Position numbers and translations under genes: made by a program. From an uncultured Pelagibacteraceae bacterium (GTDB lineage: Bacteria; Pseudomonadota; Alphaproteobacteria; Pelagibacterales; Pelagibacteraceae), in NCBI GenBank assembly GCA_902589155.1, contig CACIRV010000002.1:1-64000 (forward strand): DNA of 64,000 nucleotides, read 5' to 3'. Under the pieces are notes generated by a model that was not told the DNA's origin, did not search any database, and saw only the letters and a list, made by a program, of their open reading frames with translations. Positions 38,336 to 46,781 of the stretch are shown in pieces (the first letter of the stretch is position 1; every line of letters begins with the position of its first letter).

Positions 38336-39469
38336 TCAAATATCTTTTAAACCTAAGAATTTAAGTTCTTTTTTGATTTTATCAATTGGACATAATAATA
38401 ATCCATTTTGTAATATTCGAGATTTGACAAGAGGTTTTAAAATTATTTGTCTATGTTTTAAGTTATTTAATTTTGAAATATTCTTAAATTCCATTCCACC
38501 ACCAATAGGTTTAAATTCTAAAACTTTTGTTTTTTTCTTGCAAAAAGCTAGCATCATCATTGCTGCACCATATAAACCTACAACATATTTTGCGCTTGAA
38601 AACATTTTTAATTGATCTGAAAAAGAATACTCTTCAGGTTTAATAGTTATAAAACCAATTGAGGTTAAATAACTTTTTATTTCATTCTCATTAACTAAAA
38701 CTCGATATTCAGAATACTTCTTTAAATTATTTTTATCTATTAATTTAAATTGATCACGATTAATAAATATTTTTTCATATTTTTTTAAGTTAGATCTCTT
38801 TTTATAAATTTTATTTAAGTATTTGATTGACCATTTTTTAACCATAGTTGGTTTGTGAAAGCATGGATGAGTTGTAGCGTATATCTTATTAGCCTCAATG
38901 TGTTTATATTTTTCAGATGAAATTACATTGCTTTGATTGATGCCAAAATATGACAATGACTCTCTTTGAAACTTATATTTTATACTTGGTACATAAAATT
39001 TATCTATTTTTTTTAAATTAAATTTTTCCTGATAAATCTTAATTCTTGGTATAATATCTGTAAACCAGTGAGTAAAATTATCTCTTGCTGCCCCACCAGA
39101 AAGCAAACTTAATAAGTTTCCGTTGATTTTTTTTTTAAATTTAGGAGTTCCTTTTGATAAAACTTCATTTTTAGAAAATTTTTGCATTTTGCTATTAATA
39201 AAATCAAACTTTTTATACTGAAGCGATGCCTCTGAAATATTATTATTTTTTGATATATATGCAGTGGTGTCGTTTCCATCTGTAAAAATTCTTCCTCCTG
39301 TAAACTCAAACAACTTATATAAATTTTTATCAAGTTTTATATCAATAATTTTTTCTGAAAAATCTTTTTTTTTAAGTCTAAGCTTAGGTTTTTTATATAA
39401 AAAAAGAAATGTAACTTCGATTATCTTTTTATAAGTAAATTTTACTTTTTTTTTTAAAAAACTAAACAT
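38336..39469 (-). CDS. glycosyltransferase family 61-like (DUF563) protein
   Basis: A 377-residue protein resembling GT61 capsular or EPS glycosyltransferases. The evidence is the central GGAARDNFTHWFTDIIPRI (the family NxxHWxxDxLPR motif) and the C-terminal YVVGLYGAAMMMLAFCKKKT followed by KVLEFKP (family VxGxHGAxxxNxxF and VLE). The N-terminal 35 residues are very basic and hydrophobic and may attach to the membrane; no cleaved signal is seen. The sugar and acceptor are unknown. It lies three bases downstream of nadK on the same strand and ends at the right border of the tRNA-Thr element. Confidence 0.7.
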   Translation of the reverse strand: MFSFLKKKVKFTYKKIIEVTFLFLYKKPKLRLKKKDFSEKIIDIKLDKNLYKLFEFTGGRIFTDGNDTTAYISKNNNISEASLQYKKFDFINSKMQKFSKNEVLSKGTPKFKKKINGNLLSLLSGGAARDNFTHWFTDIIPRIKIYQEKFNLKKIDKFYVPSIKYKFQRESLSYFGINQSNVISSEKYKHIEANKIYATTHPCFHKPTMVKKWSIKYLNKIYKKRSNLKKYEKIFINRDQFKLIDKNNLKKYSEYRVLVNENEIKSYLTSIGFITIKPEEYSFSDQLKMFSSAKYVVGLYGAAMMMLAFCKKKTKVLEFKPIGGGMEFKNISKLNNLKHRQIILKPLVKSRILQNGLLLCPIDKIKKELKFLGLKDI

Positions 39470-39472
39470 TTA

Positions 39473-40237
39473 CTAAATTTCTTTTTTCAATTGTTCTAGT
39501 TTTATTTTTTTTTGTAAACTTCTATTTTTGTCGTACAAAATTTTGAATTTTATTTTTTGATTTATTTGAACATTTATAGATTTTGCATTTCTTACTTCAA
39601 TATTATCTGCAACAGCACTAATAGGCCTTTTAACAGGATTAAGATTTTTAATTACTATTTTTGATTGATCGCTAACAATCTTTCCTTTCCAGCGTCTAGG
39701 TCTAAATGGACTAATGGGTGCTATAGAAATCTTTTTAGAATTTAAACTAAGTATTGGGCCATGTACTGACATGTTGTAGGCAGTGCTACCTGCTGGTGTG
39801 GAAACTAGAACTCCATCTGAAATTAATTTTTTAATAATAAATTTTGAACCACCCTTTATTGAGACTGAAGCCGCTTGTCTGCTTTGTCTCAATATAGAAA
39901 CTTCGTTAATGGCTAAATATTTTCTTGTCTTTTGTTTATTAAAAACTTTCATTTCCAATGGAGAAATTGTTGTAACTTTCGATCTTTTTAAATTTTTAAT
40001 GAGATTTTTTTTGGAGAATGTATTCATCAAAAAACCATAATTTCCAGAATTTATACCGTAATACAAGTTAGATAATTTTTTATTTTTTTTTAAGGTCTGT
40101 AACATAAAGCCATCTCCACCAATAACAATTACAAGGTTTGCTCTGACAAAGTTTTTATCTTGGATGCTTTTTTTAACAAATCTTTTAATTTTTAAAGATT
40201 TATTGTTTTTATCAGAAATAATTATTGGTCTATTCAT
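39473..40237 (-). CDS. nadK: NAD kinase
   Basis: Phosphorylates NAD+ to NADP+. The 254-residue protein carries the diagnostic GGDGFML motif (family GGDGT/FML), YGINSGNYGFLMN and the NAD-binding SDGVLVSTPAGSTAYNMS, followed by the ISPFRPR region. All are in the right order and the length is normal for a proteobacterial enzyme. This essential gene lies between surface-polysaccharide-type genes and shares their strand and tight spacing (five bases to the methyltransferase gene, three to the GT61-like gene). Confidence 0.92.
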   Translation of the reverse strand: MNRPIIISDKNNKSLKIKRFVKKSIQDKNFVRANLVIVIGGDGFMLQTLKKNKKLSNLYYGINSGNYGFLMNTFSKKNLIKNLKRSKVTTISPLEMKVFNKQKTRKYLAINEVSILRQSRQAASVSIKGGSKFIIKKLISDGVLVSTPAGSTAYNMSVHGPILSLNSKKISIAPISPFRPRRWKGKIVSDQSKIVIKNLNPVKRPISAVADNIEVRNAKSINVQINQKIKFKILYDKNRSLQKKIKLEQLKKEI

Positions 40238-40242
40238 TAAAT

Positions 40243-41160
40243 TTACTTCATTCCATTCAAAATTAATATTGGGCCATTTTTTTTAACCTCAAAAGAATTT
40301 AGTCCAACTTTTTTAACAATTTTTTTAAGTTCATCTAAACTTAATGGGTTGTCATACTTAGCGCCTAATGCATCATAGGTATCCATAATTGCCCATTCTA
40401 TTAATTTCTTCTTATCTTGTGGAACATTTTTTGTGTTAGTATAGTTAACACATGGTATTGGTATAGAAAACCTTACAAATTTGCTAATTATTGAGGGAAG
40501 TTTTATTTTAATAAAAGTATCTATATTAAAATAATAGGGAATATAAAAATTAACAATTTTAAATAATGTTTTAGGATCTAGTCTTTTAGTAATTGGTCTC
40601 CAAATACTCTTACTAGTTGGATGATATGTTTTAGCATAGTGATCAATTGAAATTTTACCACCCTTTTTCCCAAGTTCAAAACAAGATTTATAAGTATCTA
40701 GTAAATTTGGTGTGTGTTGTGCAACTCCGTAACAAAGAACATAGTCAAATAAATTGTTTAAAAACTCTAAATTATTTAATGACGATTTTATAAAAATTAT
40801 ATTGTCTGATTTATTGTTGATTGCATTAACGTATATTGCATTTGACATTTCAACAGAAAATACATAACAACCTGCAGCTAGTAATATCTCTGTGAACCTT
40901 CCTGCTCCACTTCCTAGTTCAATAACTACTTTATTTTTCATATCATTTACATTCCATTTACTAGAATCAAATAATCTATTTTTTGTTAAAGGAAGTCCGG
41001 TGTGAGAATCAAATTGTGTTAAGGGAAATTTGTTCCATTGCAATCCAAAATTACCGGAATAATCCTTAGTTCTATTATCAACATAAACATTTTTTTCTTT
41101 GGTAAAGAATTCATTATTGTCTAAAATTTTTTTTATATTGAAAAAGTTATCTTTGTTCAT
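40243..41160 (-). CDS. class I SAM-dependent methyltransferase
   Basis: A 305-residue protein with a Rossmann methyltransferase core. Motif I reads VIELGSGAGRFTEILLAAG, motif II is VFSVEMS and a motif IV-like YVLCYGVAQHTP follows. The region before the core (WNKFPLTQFDSHTGLPLTKN) is seen in sugar- or lipid-modifying methyltransferases of surface gene clusters. The substrate cannot be named. Its ATG is only five bases from the 3' end of tRNA-Leu on the same strand, so processing of the tRNA would leave this message nearly leaderless. Confidence 0.8.
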   Translation of the reverse strand: MNKDNFFNIKKILDNNEFFTKEKNVYVDNRTKDYSGNFGLQWNKFPLTQFDSHTGLPLTKNRLFDSSKWNVNDMKNKVVIELGSGAGRFTEILLAAGCYVFSVEMSNAIYVNAINNKSDNIIFIKSSLNNLEFLNNLFDYVLCYGVAQHTPNLLDTYKSCFELGKKGGKISIDHYAKTYHPTSKSIWRPITKRLDPKTLFKIVNFYIPYYFNIDTFIKIKLPSIISKFVRFSIPIPCVNYTNTKNVPQDKKKLIEWAIMDTYDALGAKYDNPLSLDELKKIVKKVGLNSFEVKKNGPILILNGMK

Positions 41161-41165
41161 TTATT

Positions 41166-41251
41166 TGGTGCCCTCGGCCAGACTCGAACTGGCACTCCCA
41201 AAAGGGCAAGGATTTTAAGTCCTTTGTGTCTACCAATTTCACCACGAGGGC
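41166..41251 (-). tRNA. tRNA-Leu (anticodon UAA)
   Basis: An 86-base class II tRNA on the minus strand: acceptor GCCCTCG/CGAGGGC, discriminator A and encoded CCA. The anticodon loop CTTAAAA gives UAA, which reads UUA/UUG. The long variable arm is formed by GCCCTTTTGGGAG-type pairing. It is followed after five bases by a methyltransferase start codon. Confidence 0.96.
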
Positions 41252-41278
41252 ACGTCGTTCTTTTTGTTGTTATTGTTA

Positions 41279-41284
41279 GTATAT
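41279..41284 (-). promoter_or_regulatory. possible -10 box for tRNA-Leu
   Basis: TATACT on the minus strand, about 28 bases before the tRNA-Leu 5' end. No good -35 stands upstream. The 155-base gap (41252-41406) between this tRNA and the autotransporter shows nothing else that I can name. Confidence 0.3.
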
Positions 41285-41406
41285 TAATACACAAGTGTTT
41301 TAAAGAAGTAAAAAACAATTATTTTCCGTTTCTATCTCCTAGTCTACTCCTAGTTCTTCTATATTTTATAGGATCAAATTACTTAAAATTTATTTAATAG
41401 ATTTTT

Positions 41407-43212
41407 TTAAAACGATTGAGAGTATTTTAAATTAGCTTGAATTCCACTTGTATCTTGAGTTGTATGTAGTCCGTCAAGTGCAACTGAAAATTTACTATTT
41501 TCAGAAAAATTGTAATCGTAGTTTAAACCTGCGGATACACTAAGTTCAGTCTTTAAATCATTATTCTGAGAATAAGATCCTTTTGTTCCATTTACATAAA
41601 AAATTTGAACATTATCATATATTATTGTTCTGGCATCAGCTATCCAAGACAAATAAAGACTCTTTTTATCATCTTTTAAAATTTGATATTCGTTACTTAA
41701 AGCTATGGATCCATTATAAACATCTCTATCTTCCCATTTGTAATATTTGCTTTCCTCATGAGACGGCGTATGTGAGTAACCAAAATTAAAACTTAGATCA
41801 GGTAGTAAGCTATTAAAGATTATCTTTTTTCCAATTAAAGCTTCATAACTCAAATATTCATCAGATATATCCAGTAATCCAGTTGATGTAGTATTAGTTA
41901 AAATGTTTCTGTCGCTTTTATTAAAGCTAGCTCCACCTAAAAGATATATCTCTGAATTTATCCCTTCGCTGATTTCAATTTTATCAAAATTCATTCCTGT
42001 TAAAAAACTAAACTTATCAATATCATGGTTTTTAGAAATATTTTGCAAACTGGTCTCAAAAGAAAAAATTAAAGTTTTATTATTTGAAATGGGCTCAAAG
42101 ATGTTTGCCCCTATACCTATTTTTTCATTATCGAGTGCTAAAGTACTTTTATCTCCATCTCTTTTTAAGAAAGAAGTTGTGATTTCACCCCATCCCTTTT
42201 CCATTTCAACATATTCATCACTTTGTTGATATCTTACAAGAGAATTTCTTACACTTAATGATTTATATCCTAGTTCCTCATCTACCATTTCATTTCCGCC
42301 TTGACCAACAGATCCTGCTGAACCTTTCACAACTGGATTACCGTCTAAATCCTGCAAAGTGTAAGTTCCATTTCCGGTAATAACATAGTAATACCCTTGC
42401 CCAGCACCATGTTGTAACCTTATAGTATGACCTGAATCAGCTACATTAATTTTACCAATTACTTTTCCTGAATCTTTTAGAGTTACAGTCACTCCACTTC
42501 CAGCTATTCCAATTGCCCAATTTTCTGGACCTGCTTTATTTTCTATTTTTCCACTGTTAGTCAAAGTTGCGGTGTCCTCGGAAGCAATAAAAACCGTTGC
42601 TTGTTGTAAAGCAGTTGCGGAGGAATTATTATTATATATATGACCCCCAACATTATTTATAAGAGTCATATTATTAGTATCGTCTTCAGATTTAACTGCA
42701 TTATTATTAGTTGTGCCTGAGCTAACAGCTTCGGAAAAGATCTGTCCTGAGTTATTAATTGTTACATTATCACCCGTTCCTGAATTTTCTGTAAGAGTAA
42801 CAGTGTTAGTGTTACTTTTTATTATTCCTCCAGAATTATTTGTTACAGTAGAGTTCTGAGCATTTAATAAATTAATTGCTTTCGAACCACCAGAACTAAT
42901 AGTTCCTGAATTAGTAACAGTTAATCCATCCTGGTCTTTTCCTTGAACTGTATTATGAGAAGTAGCCGTAATAGAAGAGCCAGAGTTAATTGTTAGAGTT
43001 GCGTCACCTTGTTCATTAATATTGACTGGTGCTTGTCCAGATCTTGACAGAGTTGCAGAATCCGTAATTGTTAATGACGTATCATCTGCATTATAAACTT
43101 GTTGAGTTGTTGAATCGCTACTTATAGTGTTTGATCCCGTTATATTTGCAGCATTAACTTGCCTTAACGAAATCAAATAAATTAGAATTAAAAACAGCTT
43201 TAAAAATCTCAT
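41407..43212 (-). CDS. autotransporter-like adhesin (type V secretion)
   Basis: A 601-residue protein built like a small autotransporter. Residues 1-22 are a signal peptide ending QVNAA. From about 23 to 320 the sequence is a repetitive N/S/T/G-rich passenger, predicted beta-helix, with many short NSG and TxTxSG units (TLTNSGKIENK, TNSGTISSGG). From about 330 onward an alternating aromatic/polar pattern begins with WGEITTSFLKRDGD and ends NLKYSQSF, with the C-terminal phenylalanine typical of outer-membrane barrels. No cysteine-rich or enzymatic motif is seen. The likely role is surface adhesion or display. The passenger differs strongly in composition from the neighbouring lysine-rich proteins. 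Confidence 0.75.
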   Translation of the reverse strand: MRFLKLFLILIYLISLRQVNAANITGSNTISSDSTTQQVYNADDTSLTITDSATLSRSGQAPVNINEQGDATLTINSGSSITATSHNTVQGKDQDGLTVTNSGTISSGGSKAINLLNAQNSTVTNNSGGIIKSNTNTVTLTENSGTGDNVTINNSGQIFSEAVSSGTTNNNAVKSEDDTNNMTLINNVGGHIYNNNSSATALQQATVFIASEDTATLTNSGKIENKAGPENWAIGIAGSGVTVTLKDSGKVIGKINVADSGHTIRLQHGAGQGYYYVITGNGTYTLQDLDGNPVVKGSAGSVGQGGNEMVDEELGYKSLSVRNSLVRYQQSDEYVEMEKGWGEITTSFLKRDGDKSTLALDNEKIGIGANIFEPISNNKTLIFSFETSLQNISKNHDIDKFSFLTGMNFDKIEISEGINSEIYLLGGASFNKSDRNILTNTTSTGLLDISDEYLSYEALIGKKIIFNSLLPDLSFNFGYSHTPSHEESKYYKWEDRDVYNGSIALSNEYQILKDDKKSLYLSWIADARTIIYDNVQIFYVNGTKGSYSQNNDLKTELSVSAGLNYDYNFSENSKFSVALDGLHTTQDTSGIQANLKYSQSF

Positions 43213-43272
43213 GTTGTCTTTTTTTAGCTTTTAGAAATAATTTAGTCTACTCAAATTTTTCGTATAATTAGG

Positions 43273-44046
43273 CTACTTCCATATTTCTCTTATTGTAATA
43301 TTATCTTTATTTATCAGTGTAGCTTTGTAATTATTATCTTCTAACAATTTATTGATAGATTCTATTGAGATGTGCTTTGGTATCATTGTTGGATGTTTTT
43401 CTAACATAATCTTAGGTTTAAAATTTTTCAAAGTCTCTTTCATACCTTCTAGCACGTCATGCTCAGCACCTTCTGTATCAATTTTAATAAACTTTGGCTG
43501 TAGAGACATGCTTTTAACTAAACTATCTATTGTTGTAGAATTTATTTTTACCTTATCTTTTAGATCATCTTTATTAACTTTATCTATATCTAAAAAACAA
43601 GGATGTCCCCATTCATCGTGTGCTATCACAACTTCTTTTCCATTATTAATAGGATTCGTTATCACTGAGTATTTATTATACTTAAAAAGTTTTTTTAAAA
43701 TAGATAGATTATCATATAATTCATTATGAGCTGTATGATCAGGTTCACAACTAATAAAATTAGCAGAATTATTTGCTTTAGGAGATAATAGAAAAGAATA
43801 AAAACCTGTAAATGATCCAACATCAATCATATCGCCTCCATTATAATTTTCATAAGCAAAATTAGCTTCTTCAAGTAAAGATTTGCTCTTCCAAGTTTTT
43901 ATCATTTTGTGGATTCGTAAATTCACATTATAATTTTTTTCATCCCATAATGTAGTTTTTATTGGTATTTTATTAGTCAAATTTTTTTGAAATCGATAGA
44001 AATTTGGGAATAATTTTTTAATTGCAAAAGACTTTTTATTTTTCAT
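43273..44046 (-). CDS. FkbM-family methyltransferase
   Basis: A 257-residue methyltransferase of the FkbM type, which O-methylates sugars or polyketides. Motif I is DMIDVGSFTGFYSFLLS, a following acidic loop reads ISCEPDHTAHNELYDNL, and the family signature FIKIDTEGAEHDVLEGM is complete, ending KPKIMLEKHP. The N-terminal 60 residues are basic and not conserved. It is 60 bases upstream of the adhesin gene on the same strand and diverges from the membrane-protein gene at 44169. The likely role is methyl decoration of a surface glycan. Confidence 0.82.
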   Translation of the reverse strand: MKNKKSFAIKKLFPNFYRFQKNLTNKIPIKTTLWDEKNYNVNLRIHKMIKTWKSKSLLEEANFAYENYNGGDMIDVGSFTGFYSFLLSPKANNSANFISCEPDHTAHNELYDNLSILKKLFKYNKYSVITNPINNGKEVVIAHDEWGHPCFLDIDKVNKDDLKDKVKINSTTIDSLVKSMSLQPKFIKIDTEGAEHDVLEGMKETLKNFKPKIMLEKHPTMIPKHISIESINKLLEDNNYKATLINKDNITIREIWK

Positions 44047-44168
44047 TTAGTGATCTTATCAAATTAATTTCTATATGTATTTACTCAATTTAAGTGTTTT
44101 GTATATATTAATTTTAATATAAGAGCATTGAATAAATAGTTTATTCATATTAAAAATAATCAAATTCA

Positions 44169-45986
44169 ATGAACTATAAAATTAAAAATTTAATTTTTGT
44201 TTTAAGCATTCTCCTAAGTTTTATTATCTCTATTTTATTTTGGAAAAATTTTGCTTTAGAATATAGCAATATAGGAAATGTGATAGGTTTCTACTCAGAA
44301 AATACGATCAGTGAACGAAATAATCTAATACACTTTATTTTCTTTACAGGTTTCCCAATTATAGTCTTTTTTATTTTAATCAAAGAATTTTTTTACAAAA
44401 ACATAAGTTTGACGAATTTATTTTGTATAAGCGTAGATGAAAAACAAGATAAAAATACTTTTTTATTAATTGTTTTATTTATTTCTATATTAATTGTAAC
44501 AATAAACTACTTAGCAACAGATTTATTTGTAAATTCTTTAGATTATTTTCATGAGGGCTTAACACTCAGTATGGCTTTTAACTATTATAAAACTGGCCTG
44601 ATTTGGGAGGGTTCTTATTTATCTAATAGTATATTTAGTGACATATATACTGCAATTATTCCGTGGAAAATTTTTGATAGTATCACAATTGGATCTTATA
44701 AAGTTTTTCATTATTTTTTAAGATATTTAACTGAAATTTTTCTTGTACTTTTTATTTATAAATTTTCATTTATTTTTAATTTTAAAAAAAATACTCAAAT
44801 AATTTTTTTTGCAATAATTACTTTAATCTTGTTAAAACTAAACAGAGATTTAACAGAAATATTTTATCCTTTTAGATATCGAGATATACCAATTTTTATT
44901 TTACTTTATTTAGCTATTGATTTTATTAAATTTGAACATCGAAAAATATTTACTCCACTTTTCTTAGGATTTTTTTCTACCCTTGCTATGTTTTGGAGTC
45001 TTGATAGAGGGATTTATTATCTTATTAGTTTGGTGATCTTGCTATCTCTAGCAATGATAAGAAAAAGATATTTAGCAAGCTCTTTACTAACAGCAGGAAT
45101 ATTTTTGTCTTTTTTATCTTCCTATATCTTTTTTGGTCCCTCAGAGATTAGGAGTTTCATTTATAATTCAATGAACATTCTTAAAGATTTTGATCTTTTT
45201 GCTGGTTCACCTTATCCAACGCTATTTGATTTTGAGAACAAACATTCATCAAGAGGAACTATAAATTTATTTGTCATTATATTTAACGGATTTTTGATTT
45301 CTTTAATTTTATTAAGCAACAAATTTAAATTAACAAATAATTCAAAACAATATTTATTTTTCTTTTTTATTGTTTCATGCTTAATTTATAAAAGTGCTTT
45401 AAGTGTACCAGATGGATATCATATGAAACAATCTATCTTTTTTAGCAAAAGTCTTTTAATTTCTTTATTATTTTTTTATCTTGTTCAAAAAAACTATTTT
45501 GATAATTTAAAAAAATTAAGATTAGTTACATATATATTGTTAGTTTTATTTGTGTTAAAAGATTTAATAACTATTAATTACTCAAATATCCTATCTTTTA
45601 AAGAAAGAAACATTAATGTTGTTAAAAAAGAAGACGATTTTTTTTTAGAAAAAAAATATATAGATTTAAAAAATTTTGTTTCAAAAAATTACAATCTAAC
45701 TTGTGTTCAATTGTTCTCTTACGACGTAATATTGCCGTACTTGTTGAAAAAGGAAAATTGTACAAAGTTTAATTTTTTATATGTAGTTTCTTCAAATACA
45801 ATACAAAATAAAATGATTAGTGAGCTGAAAGAAAAAATGCCAAACTTTATTTTTTTTAATAAAAAATATGATTTTTTAAATTTAAAACCAGTTGAGTATA
45901 GATTTCAAAAAGTAGCTCTTTTTATTAATGAAAATTATATAATTGATAAAAAAATAGATAATTGGAGTGTATATAAGAAGAAGTAA
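44169..45986 (+). CDS. large multi-spanning membrane protein, function unknown (GT-C-like?)
   Basis: A 605-residue integral membrane protein. About 11-12 hydrophobic spans can be seen between residues 5 and 460, beginning NLIFVLSILLSFIISILFW. A C-terminal soluble part of about 140 residues contains LTCVQLFSYDVILPYLL. A loop after the third span reads NSLDYFHEGLTLSMAFNYYK, whose DYFHEG acidic/histidine patch resembles the first external loop of GT-C glycosyltransferases. That similarity is only suggestive. The context (FkbM, GT2, GT9) favours glycan assembly or transport. It stands alone on its strand and ends one base before the convergent GT2 gene. Confidence 0.65.
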   Translation: MNYKIKNLIFVLSILLSFIISILFWKNFALEYSNIGNVIGFYSENTISERNNLIHFIFFTGFPIIVFFILIKEFFYKNISLTNLFCISVDEKQDKNTFLLIVLFISILIVTINYLATDLFVNSLDYFHEGLTLSMAFNYYKTGLIWEGSYLSNSIFSDIYTAIIPWKIFDSITIGSYKVFHYFLRYLTEIFLVLFIYKFSFIFNFKKNTQIIFFAIITLILLKLNRDLTEIFYPFRYRDIPIFILLYLAIDFIKFEHRKIFTPLFLGFFSTLAMFWSLDRGIYYLISLVILLSLAMIRKRYLASSLLTAGIFLSFLSSYIFFGPSEIRSFIYNSMNILKDFDLFAGSPYPTLFDFENKHSSRGTINLFVIIFNGFLISLILLSNKFKLTNNSKQYLFFFFIVSCLIYKSALSVPDGYHMKQSIFFSKSLLISLLFFYLVQKNYFDNLKKLRLVTYILLVLFVLKDLITINYSNILSFKERNINVVKKEDDFFLEKKYIDLKNFVSKNYNLTCVQLFSYDVILPYLLKKENCTKFNFLYVVSSNTIQNKMISELKEKMPNFIFFNKKYDFLNLKPVEYRFQKVALFINENYIIDKKIDNWSVYKKK

Positions 45987-45987
45987 G

Positions 45988-46701
45988 TTATCGCTTTAAT
46001 TTATTTTTCAATTTATAAATTTTATATAAACCTACCAGGGATTTAAAAATTTCTTTAAAAGTGACTGAACTTTCTCCTCTCGTCCTATTAACAAAAGTAG
46101 ACTCAATTTCTTTAACATTGAAGTTATTATAATAAAGTTGAACTAGTATTTCTGAAAGAATAATAAAACCATCTCCTACTTTTCCACAATTAGTAGTTAC
46201 ATGTTTTGCCGCTTTATTTGAATAAATTCTAAAACCATTAGTGTAATCAGTAATAGGAACTTTTAAAATATTTTTAGCTAAATTATTTGCAAAAAAAGAA
46301 AGTAATTTTCTTTGTAGAGGCCAATTTATAATCTTACTTTTCATCAAATATCTACTAGAGATCAACAAATCAATATCTTCATTCAAAAAATAATTTAAAT
46401 TACTAATTATCTCATTCGGTTCATGAGATAAATCTGCATCCATTTCTATTAAATATCTACAACTAAAATTTTTTAAGGCATAATTCATGCCTACTATTAC
46501 TGCTGAACCTCTTCCACTTTTTTTATCTCTATGTATATAGTGAACATTTTTATACTGACGTATAATTTCTTTAATATCTTGATCGGGTGAGTCATCTACT
46601 ATTATAATCTTGATATTGTTTGATAGCTTAAAAATTTTTTCTAATAACAGTCCTATATTATTTTTTTCATTAAAAGTAGGTATTATAATATTTAGTTCCA
46701 T
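45988..46701 (-). CDS. GT2 family glycosyltransferase (dolichol-phosphate mannosyltransferase-like)
   Basis: A 237-residue inverting glycosyltransferase of the GT-A fold. It opens NIIIPTFNEKNNIGLLLEKI, has the IIVDDSPD loop and the metal-binding EMDADLSHEPNEI (DAD), then DYTNGFRIYS and the FVNRTRGESSVTF motif typical of DPM1/polyprenyl-phosphate sugar transferases. There is no long C-terminal membrane anchor, only a short hydrophobic stretch near SLVGLYKIYK. The likely role is loading a sugar onto a polyprenyl phosphate, which GT-C membrane enzymes then use; two such candidates lie at 44169 and 55970. Confidence 0.85.
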   Translation of the reverse strand: MELNIIIPTFNEKNNIGLLLEKIFKLSNNIKIIIVDDSPDQDIKEIIRQYKNVHYIHRDKKSGRGSAVIVGMNYALKNFSCRYLIEMDADLSHEPNEIISNLNYFLNEDIDLLISSRYLMKSKIINWPLQRKLLSFFANNLAKNILKVPITDYTNGFRIYSNKAAKHVTTNCGKVGDGFIILSEILVQLYYNNFNVKEIESTFVNRTRGESSVTFKEIFKSLVGLYKIYKLKNKLKR

Positions 46702-46781
46702 ATAATTAATTTACTAAGTAATTGTACAAACTTACAAATATATATATTTTTATTACATAACTTATACAATATAAACTTCAT

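Noticed and set aside
41252-41406. A second tRNA-associated element next to tRNA-Leu
   Set aside because: No copy of any tRNA-Leu segment is found nearby, and the gap has no inverted or direct repeats comparable to those at tRNA-Thr.
42300-43200. A CRISPR-like or satellite repeat in the adhesin gene
   Set aside because: The repetition is of short NSG/TxT residues in a coding frame, irregular in length, with no spacers.
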